Shown here: in pieces, positions 13,590-18,515 of the stretch | Layout: every line of letters begins with the position of its first letter | Position numbering within the stretch: the stretch's first letter is position 1 | Assembly (NCBI GenBank): GCA_019417045.1 | Contig: DXWE01000020.1 | Coordinates: 1-18,515 of the forward strand | Direction of reading: 5' to 3' | Length of the DNA: 18,515 bases | DNA from: Oscillospiraceae bacterium | GTDB lineage: Bacteria > Bacillota > Clostridia > Oscillospirales > Acutalibacteraceae | The notes under the pieces: model-generated | The model's database searches: none | What the model saw: the letters and a program-made list of their open reading frames with translations, nothing else | Told to the model about the DNA's origin: nothing | Made by a program: the position numbers and the translations under genes

Positions 13590-13905
13590 CACGCTGTATC
13601 TTGGGATCGGCATCCTGGTGATGGCCGTGACGACCTATCTGCCGCGCGTGCTGCCGCTGGCGATCTTCCGAAAAAAGATCCGCAACCGGTACCTGCGCTC
13701 CTTTTTGACCTATATGCCCTACGGGATCCTCGCGGCCATGATTTTTCCGGCCATTTTGTATTCCACCGGCAGCCAGCTGTCGGCGGTGTGCGGGCTGGTG
13801 GTGGCGCTGGTGCTGTCCTATTTTAAGAAGGGGTTGCTGCCGGTGGCTCTCGCCGCTACCGCCACCGTGTTCCTCGTGGAGCAGCTGGCGGTATGGATCC
13901 ACTGA
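13582..13905 (+). CDS. azlD: AzlD-family branched-chain amino-acid exporter, small subunit
   Basis: This 107-residue protein has the AzlD (PF05437) layout of four short membrane segments, with the hallmark TYLPRVLPLAIFRKKI near the N-terminus and RSFLTYMPYGILAAMIFP after it. It is the obligate small partner of AzlC in the membrane. Its ATG lies inside the end of azlC, an 8-nt overlap in a different frame. No clear hairpin terminator follows; the livJ promoter begins 20 nt after the stop codon. Confidence 0.92.
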   Translation: MNDTLYLGIGILVMAVTTYLPRVLPLAIFRKKIRNRYLRSFLTYMPYGILAAMIFPAILYSTGSQLSAVCGLVVALVLSYFKKGLLPVALAATATVFLVEQLAVWIH

Positions 13906-13925
13906 TATTTTTGCAGGAACGCATC

Positions 13926-13954
13926 TTGACAAATGCATAAAATGAAAGTATACT
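13926..13954 (+). promoter_or_regulatory. Near-consensus SigA promoter of livJ
   Basis: TTGACA (perfect) and TATACT are separated by 17 bp, 46 nt before the livJ TTG start. This strong promoter fits the high expression usual for a substrate-binding protein. Confidence 0.85.
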
Positions 13955-14000
13955 AAATCTATTATGGTAATGCTTTACTAAATAAAAAGGAGTGTTCGCA

Positions 14001-15179
14001 TTGAAAAACGTATGGGTAAAAGCGGCGTCGCTCGCGTTGGCCGGCTGCCTGATGGTCGGCGCCGTGGCGGGCTGCAGCGGCGATCCCGGCAATTCCACCA
14101 CCGGCGGCAGCGGCCGTGAGACGTATAAAATCGGCGGCATTGGGCCGACCACCGGCACGGCTGCGACGTACGGCACCTCGGTGAGACAGGGCGCCGAGCT
14201 CGCGATCAAGGAGATCAATGCGGCCGGCGGCGTCAACGGGAAGGACCTCGAGCTGATGTTCGAGGACGACCAGGCGGACGGCGCCAAGGCCAAGTCGGCG
14301 TACGAAAAGCTGATGGACAAAGGCATGCAGATCCTGCTCGGCGCCGTGACCTCGGGTGCTTCCGTGTCCCTGAACGACCTGGTGGCGCAGGACGGGATCC
14401 TGCAGGTGACCCCGAGTGCGACACAGATCGAGGCTGTCAGCGTGAACGACAATGCGTTCCGCATCTGCTTTACCGACCCGATGCAGGGCCAGGAGATGGC
14501 GAAATACGCCTACAACACCCTGGGCTACCGGAAAGCGGCGGTCATCTATAACCAGGACGACAGCTACAGCACCGGTATTTATGAGGCGTTTAAGGAGACC
14601 TGGGCGAGCCTGGGCGGCACCATGTCGGCGGACACCTCCTTCGCGAAGGACGACTCGGACTTCAGCGCACAGATGACGACGGTCAAGAGCTCGGACGCCG
14701 AGTTCCTGTTTATGCCGATCTATGCCGAGAAAGCGGCTCAGATCGCGATTGCAGCCAGCAATAAGGATCTGACCATCCCGATGCTGGGCAGCGACGGCAT
14801 GGACGGGATCCTGTCCTATCTGGAAGGCGAGAACGCGAAGCTGGTGGAGGGCATGATCTATCTCACCCCGTTCGTGGCGACGGATACGAATGAGAAGGTC
14901 CAGAAGTTTGTCAAGGATTACCAGGCGGCCTATGGCGGCGCCACCCCGGACCAGTTCGCGGCCAATGCGTATGACGCGGTGTATGTCATCAAGGCGGCAC
15001 TGGAGATCGGCGACAAGGACGGCGGCGAGCTGGACAATGATGCGCTGGTGGCAGCCATGCTGGAAGTGGAAGTGGACGGGATCACCGGGCACATGACGTT
15101 CCAGGAGAACGGCGAATCCAACAAGGGGATCAAGCTCGCAAAGATCGTCAATGGCGAGTATGTGGCGCTGGAGGCATAA
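14001..15179 (+). CDS. livJ: Branched-chain amino-acid ABC transporter substrate-binding lipoprotein
   Basis: This 392-residue protein starts at TTG 14001, 8 nt after AAGGAG; an in-frame GTG at 13992 overlaps that site and is unlikely. The signal peptide ends in lipobox VAGC (Cys25), so the binding protein is anchored to the outer face of the membrane. The mature part is a periplasmic-binding-protein type I fold (Peripla_BP_6): YKIGGIGPTTGTAATYG, VRQGAELAIKEINAAGGVNG, LELMFEDDQADGAKA, the hinge-region LLGAVTSGASVSLND, then MTFQENGESNKGIKLAKI near the C-terminus. It should capture leucine, isoleucine or valine, although homologues also bind other amino acids, amides or urea. A strong terminator follows directly, so it is transcribed apart from livHMGF except by read-through. 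Confidence 0.94.
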   Translation: MKNVWVKAASLALAGCLMVGAVAGCSGDPGNSTTGGSGRETYKIGGIGPTTGTAATYGTSVRQGAELAIKEINAAGGVNGKDLELMFEDDQADGAKAKSAYEKLMDKGMQILLGAVTSGASVSLNDLVAQDGILQVTPSATQIEAVSVNDNAFRICFTDPMQGQEMAKYAYNTLGYRKAAVIYNQDDSYSTGIYEAFKETWASLGGTMSADTSFAKDDSDFSAQMTTVKSSDAEFLFMPIYAEKAAQIAIAASNKDLTIPMLGSDGMDGILSYLEGENAKLVEGMIYLTPFVATDTNEKVQKFVKDYQAAYGGATPDQFAANAYDAVYVIKAALEIGDKDGGELDNDALVAAMLEVEVDGITGHMTFQENGESNKGIKLAKIVNGEYVALEA

Positions 15180-15210
15180 GTCCTTCGCCCACGACGAATA
15201 GCGTATGAAG

Positions 15211-15239
15211 AAGGAGGCCGCCCCAGCGGCCTCCTTTTT
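15211..15239 (+). terminator. Rho-independent terminator between livJ and livH
   Basis: AAGGAGGCCGC and GCGGCCTCCTT form a perfect 11-bp stem with a 4-nt loop, and the T-tract begins at the stem end. It insulates livJ from the permease genes. Confidence 0.92.
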
Positions 15240-15269
15240 GTAACTTTCCCAGTTTTTTCGTAGAGAAAC

Positions 15270-15298
15270 TTGATTTCTCCCCCTATGTATATTATAAT
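15270..15298 (+). promoter_or_regulatory. SigA promoter of livHMGF
   Basis: TTGATT and a perfect TATAAT are separated by 17 bp. The leader of about 60 nt to the livH ATG is AT-rich and shows no hairpin I could identify. Confidence 0.75.
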
Positions 15299-15364
15299 AG
15301 ATGCGCCATTAATAATTTTTTCATAATTTGGATGGGACTACACTGGAAAAAGAGGAAGGCGCGT

Positions 15365-16258
15365 ATGGATCTCGAAAGAATCGTCTCCACCCTGATTGAC
15401 GGGCTGAACATAGGCAGTATGTACGCCCTGGTGGCACTCGGCTATACCATGGTGTACGGGATTGCCAAAATGCTGAACTTCGCGCACGGCGACGTGATTA
15501 TGGTTGGCGTGTACACGGTCATGGTATGCATGACACAGCTGCAATTGCCGCTGCCGGTCACCATGCTGGCCTGCGTGGTGTTCTGCGCCCTGCTGGGGTT
15601 TGTCATGGAAAAACTCGCCTATAAGCCACTGCGGAAGGCCTCGCCGCTGGCCGTGCTCATCACGGCGATCGGCGTCAGCTACCTGCTGCAAAACGTGGCC
15701 CTGTTGATTTTCGGGTCCCAGCGGCAGTTCTTCTCCGCGCCGATCCAGATCGATCGGATCCAGATCGGCAGCATCTCGATCTCCGGGATCTCGCCGGTCA
15801 TCTGGATCGTCACGGTCGTCATCATGGTGGCGTTGTCCCTGTTCATCCGCAAGACCAAGATCGGCAGCGCCATGCTGGCCGTATCGGAGGACAAAGGCGC
15901 CGCGCAGCTGATGGGCGTCAATGTCAACCGCACCATCTCGATCACCTTCATCATCGGCTCCGCCCTGGCCGGGATCGCGAGCATCCTCTATGCCTCTGCC
16001 TACCAGAACGTCGACCCGTATACGGGCTCACTGTTCGGTATCAAGGCGTTTGCGGCGGCGGTGTTTGGCGGGATCGGCAGTGTACCGGGCGCGATGATCG
16101 GTGGTGTGCTGATCGGCGTGATCGAAGCGATCACGAAAAACTTCCTGCCGGGGGACCTCACGGCGGCCTCGGACGGGTTTGCGTTCGCCATCCTCATTAT
16201 CATGCTGATTGTCAAGCCCTCGGGCCTGCTCGGCAAGAAGACGACAGAGAAGGTATGA
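15365..16258 (+). CDS. livH: Branched-chain amino-acid ABC transporter permease LivH
   Basis: This 297-residue permease (PF02653) starts at ATG 15365 after GAGGAAGGCGCGT; an in-frame ATG at 15332 lacks a ribosome binding site. Family features are LIDGLNIGSMYALVALGYTM at the N-terminus, MVYGIAKMLNFAHGDV, the cytoplasmic-loop segment KIGSAMLAVSEDKGAAQLMGV, and KAFAAAVFGGIGSVPGAMIGG near the C-terminus. About eight membrane segments are visible. With LivM it forms the translocation channel. It is the first gene of a tight four-gene transcript, 9 nt before livM. Confidence 0.95.
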   Translation: MDLERIVSTLIDGLNIGSMYALVALGYTMVYGIAKMLNFAHGDVIMVGVYTVMVCMTQLQLPLPVTMLACVVFCALLGFVMEKLAYKPLRKASPLAVLITAIGVSYLLQNVALLIFGSQRQFFSAPIQIDRIQIGSISISGISPVIWIVTVVIMVALSLFIRKTKIGSAMLAVSEDKGAAQLMGVNVNRTISITFIIGSALAGIASILYASAYQNVDPYTGSLFGIKAFAAAVFGGIGSVPGAMIGGVLIGVIEAITKNFLPGDLTAASDGFAFAILIIMLIVKPSGLLGKKTTEKV

Positions 16259-16267
16259 GGTGAGGAC

Positions 16268-17269
16268 ATGAACAGGAAAAAATGGCTGAAAATCCTGGCG
16301 ACCGTGGTGCTGACCGTCGCCGTCTACCTTCTGATCTATTTTCTGATGGATTCGGGTACCATGTCCCGCAGCTGGCAGACGCTGGTGGTGCGCATGTGCT
16401 ATAACATCGTGCTGGCGGTGTCCCTGAACCTCGTGGTCGGCTATCTCGGGGAGCTCTCGCTCGGCCACGCGGGCTTTTATGCGATCGGCGCCTATGTCGG
16501 GTGCCTGGTCGCCATCCAGATCGAGGGCCCGATCGCGCTGCAGTTTGTCGCCGGCTTGCTGACGGGCGGCGTGGCAGCGGCGATTGGCGGGTTTTTAATC
16601 AGTTCGTCGATCCTGCGGCTGAAAGGCGACTATCTCGCCATCGTCACCCTCGCTTTCGGGGAGATCATCCGCAGTTTTGTCAAGATTATCCCGGGGTTGG
16701 GCGGCACGACAGGCCTCTCGGGCGTACCGAGCTTCGGCAGCCGCAAGGAGGCCTTCACCTGGTCGTTTGTGATCGTCGTGCTCACGCTGCTGCTGATCCA
16801 CAACTTCGCGGCCTCCCGGCACGGGCGCACCGTGACAGCGATCCGGGACAACGCGATCGCCGCCACCTCTATCGGGATTCCCATCAAACGGTATAAGATC
16901 CTGGTGTTCACCATTGCGGCGTTCTTTGCCGGAATGGCGGGCGTGATGTTCGGCTTTTTCAAAACCAACGTGGAGCCGAACGACTTCAATTACAACGTCT
17001 CCATCGAGATCCTCGTCATGGTGGTCCTCGGCGGGATGGGCAGTCTCAAGGGCTCGGTGATCGCCGCGTGTATCATCACCGCGCTGCCGGAGGTGCTGCG
17101 CGGGGCGGACGAGTACCGGCTGCTCATCTACGCGATCGCGCTGATTTTGATGATGCTGCTCAACTCTTCGCCGCGGTTTGTGGCATTCCGCCGCCGTCTG
17201 GCGGACGGCGCACGGGGACTGCGCACCCGGCTGTTCCGCCGGGGCGGCCGCGAGAAAGAGGGGGTGTGA
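16268..17269 (+). CDS. livM: Branched-chain amino-acid ABC transporter permease LivM
   Basis: This 333-residue permease (PF02653, LivM subgroup) has an N-terminal membrane helix, then NLVVGYLGELSLGHAGFYAIGAYV, the hallmark RLKGDYLAIVTLAFGEIIR, GTTGLSGVP, the coupling-helix segment GRTVTAIRDNAIAATSIGI, and MVVLGGMGSLKGSVIAA. It pairs with LivH. The ATG follows GAGGTGAGGAC. The C-terminus ends in an Arg/Gly-rich tail (about the last 25 residues), longer than needed for the last membrane segment. livG starts 3 nt after its stop codon. Confidence 0.95.
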   Translation: MNRKKWLKILATVVLTVAVYLLIYFLMDSGTMSRSWQTLVVRMCYNIVLAVSLNLVVGYLGELSLGHAGFYAIGAYVGCLVAIQIEGPIALQFVAGLLTGGVAAAIGGFLISSSILRLKGDYLAIVTLAFGEIIRSFVKIIPGLGGTTGLSGVPSFGSRKEAFTWSFVIVVLTLLLIHNFAASRHGRTVTAIRDNAIAATSIGIPIKRYKILVFTIAAFFAGMAGVMFGFFKTNVEPNDFNYNVSIEILVMVVLGGMGSLKGSVIAACIITALPEVLRGADEYRLLIYAIALILMMLLNSSPRFVAFRRRLADGARGLRTRLFRRGGREKEGV

Positions 17270-17272
17270 GCC

Positions 17273-18031
17273 ATGGCACTGTTGGAAGTCCGCAATCTCG
17301 GCATCGCCTTTGGCGGCCTGCACGCGGTGGAGAACTTCAACCTGACGATTGAGCGGGGCCAGCTGTATGGCCTGATCGGCCCGAACGGCGCGGGGAAGAC
17401 CACGGTTTTCAACCTGCTGACCGGCGTGTATAAGCCGACCACCGGCACCTTTTCGCTGGACGGGGAGAACCTGACCGGCAAATCCACCCAGGAGATCAAC
17501 CGCCGGGGGATCGCCCGCACTTTCCAGAACATTCGCCTGTTCGGCAACATGAACATTCTTGACAACGTCAAGGTGGGTCTGTCCCACCAGCACCGGTATT
17601 CGGTGTGGGACAGCTTTTTCCGGCTGCCGCGGTTTTATCGGGAGGAGAAGAGGATGAACGCGCGCGCAAGGGAGCTGCTCTCCGTCTTCGGGCTGGAGGA
17701 GGATGTCCGCCTGCTCGCCTCCAACCTGCCGTACGGCAAGCAGCGCAAGCTGGAGATCGCGCGGGCGCTGGCGACCGACCCGAAGCTGCTGCTGCTGGAC
17801 GAGCCGGCGGCCGGCATGAATCCAAACGAGACGGCGGAGCTGATGGACACGATCAAATTCGTCCGCGACACGTTTGAGATGACCATCCTGCTGATCGAAC
17901 ACGATATGAAGCTGGTCAGCGGGATCTGCGAGGAGCTCACGGTTCTCAACTTCGGGGAGGTGCTCGCACAGGGGGAGACGGCGTCGGTGCTCAACAACCC
18001 GGAGGTCATCAAGGCCTACCTGGGCGAGTAA
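17273..18031 (+). CDS. livG: Branched-chain amino-acid ABC transporter ATPase LivG
   Basis: This 252-residue ATPase carries Walker A GPNGAGKTT (36-44), a Q-loop region at IARTFQNIRLF, the LivG-type signature LPYGKQRKLEIARAL (from 152), Walker B LLLLDEP with catalytic Glu177, and the H-loop LIEHDM (His210). LPYGKQ in place of LSGGQ is normal for LivG and not a defect. The C-terminal extension (VLAQGETASVLNNPEVIKAYLGE) is the family's usual ending. It sits at the cytoplasmic face and works as a heterodimer with LivF. The start lies 3 nt after livM and 15 nt separate it from livF. Confidence 0.96.
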   Translation: MALLEVRNLGIAFGGLHAVENFNLTIERGQLYGLIGPNGAGKTTVFNLLTGVYKPTTGTFSLDGENLTGKSTQEINRRGIARTFQNIRLFGNMNILDNVKVGLSHQHRYSVWDSFFRLPRFYREEKRMNARARELLSVFGLEEDVRLLASNLPYGKQRKLEIARALATDPKLLLLDEPAAGMNPNETAELMDTIKFVRDTFEMTILLIEHDMKLVSGICEELTVLNFGEVLAQGETASVLNNPEVIKAYLGE

Positions 18032-18046
18032 GGGGGACACGCGGAA

Positions 18047-18515
18047 ATGGCAATGTTGACAGTGGAAGGCCTGCAGGTGTATTACGGGGTGATCCAGGCC
18101 ATCAAGGGCGTCTCCTTTGAGGTGAACGAGGGGGAGGTCATCGCGCTGATCGGCGCCAACGGCGCGGGCAAGACCACGATCCTGCACACCGTCACCGGAT
18201 TGCTCGCCGCCAAGAGCGGCAGTATCCGGTTTGAGGGCGTGGAGCTGACCAAAACCCCCGCCCATAAGATCGTCAGTATGGGGATGGCCCATGTGCCGGA
18301 GGGGCGCCGGATTTTTCAGGAGCTCACCGTGCTGGAGAATCTGAAGCTGGGCGCCTATACCCGGAAGAACAAGGCGGAGATCGCCGACTCCCTCGAGAAC
18401 GTGTACCGGCGGTTCCCCCGGCTGAAAGAGCGGAAGAGCCAGGTGGCCGGCACGCTCAGCGGCGGCGAACAGCAGATGCTTGCGATGGGCCGGGCGCTGA
18501 TGTCAAGGCCCCGGA
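18047..18515 (+). CDS. livF: Branched-chain amino-acid ABC transporter ATPase LivF, 3' end outside the window
   Basis: 156 codons are visible of a protein usually about 235 residues long. Walker A GANGAGKTT (36-44), the Q-loop segment AHVPEGRRIFQELTVLENL and the signature LSGGEQQMLAMGRALM (from 137) are present; Walker B and the H-loop lie beyond the right edge. The LSGGEQQ signature and the VPEGRRIF sequence separate LivF from LivG. It is the last expected member of the livHMGF order. The ATG follows AAGGGGGACACGC. Confidence 0.95.
   Translation, partial: MAMLTVEGLQVYYGVIQAIKGVSFEVNEGEVIALIGANGAGKTTILHTVTGLLAAKSGSIRFEGVELTKTPAHKIVSMGMAHVPEGRRIFQELTVLENLKLGAYTRKNKAEIADSLENVYRRFPRLKERKSQVAGTLSGGEQQMLAMGRALMSRPR

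Noticed and set aside
13962..15092. A 376-codon minus-strand open frame opposite livJ
   Set aside because: It is antisense to a clear livJ and covers the livJ promoter; its composition is that of a shadow frame.
17726..17743. Apparent loss of the LSGGQ signature in LivG
   Set aside because: LPYGKQ/LPYG.QR is the normal signature of the LivG family, so it is not a defect.
16595..18292. A 565-codon minus-strand open frame opposite livM-livG-livF
   Set aside because: It is antisense to three well-supported genes, has low-complexity His/Arg/Gln composition, and has no ribosome binding site.
1..18515. tRNA, rRNA, CRISPR arrays, insertion sequences, integrases and toxin-antitoxin pairs
   Set aside because: Looked for on both strands and none found; no regularly spaced repeats and no transposase or recombinase-like protein.

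Overview
The window looks like part of a chromosome from an anaerobic, polysaccharide-degrading member of the Clostridia, most likely the Ruminococcaceae/Oscillospiraceae. The grounds are a secreted SGNH esterase carrying a type I dockerin, a rubredoxin, an iron-dependent alcohol dehydrogenase, several lipoproteins with lipobox signal peptides, strong AGGAGG-type ribosome binding sites, and consensus SigA promoters with 17-bp spacers. This placement is an inference; no rRNA or other taxonomic marker is present.

Layout. (1) 1-2822, minus strand, AT-richer: a secreted-protein cluster with its own promoter near 2794-2822. It encodes a DNRLRE-type lipoprotein, a tiny overlapping ORF, an 80-residue exported protein, and a large lipoprotein that runs off the left edge. 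(2) 2836-5624, plus strand: Fe-alcohol dehydrogenase, VOC/glyoxalase-like protein, and a CmpB-like (PF06541) membrane protein. (3) 5637-6360, minus strand: TIGR04076-like protein and rubredoxin. (4) 6378-9757, plus strand: dockerin-bearing CE2-like acetyl esterase, thiamine diphosphokinase, and a HAD phosphatase. (5) 9767-12711, minus strand, again AT-richer: a two-gene exported operon (PPC plus C39-like cysteine peptidase, then a WG-repeat lipoprotein). It sits behind a perfect consensus promoter, but an in-frame amber codon separates the signal peptide from the rest of the first protein. (6) 12812-18515, plus strand: azlC-azlD (branched-chain amino-acid exporter), then livJ, livH, livM, livG and the start of livF (high-affinity branched-chain amino-acid ABC importer).

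How the genes work together. The right third is devoted to branched-chain amino-acid traffic in both directions. livJ is separated from livHMGF by a strong terminator and a second promoter, which fits a binding protein made in excess over the membrane complex. The esterase would deacetylate plant polysaccharides while docked on a cellulosome-like scaffold that is not encoded here. The two AT-rich minus-strand islands encode only exported proteins of poorly known type and are the least ordinary parts of the window. I saw no rRNA, tRNA, CRISPR array, insertion sequence, integrase or phage gene.
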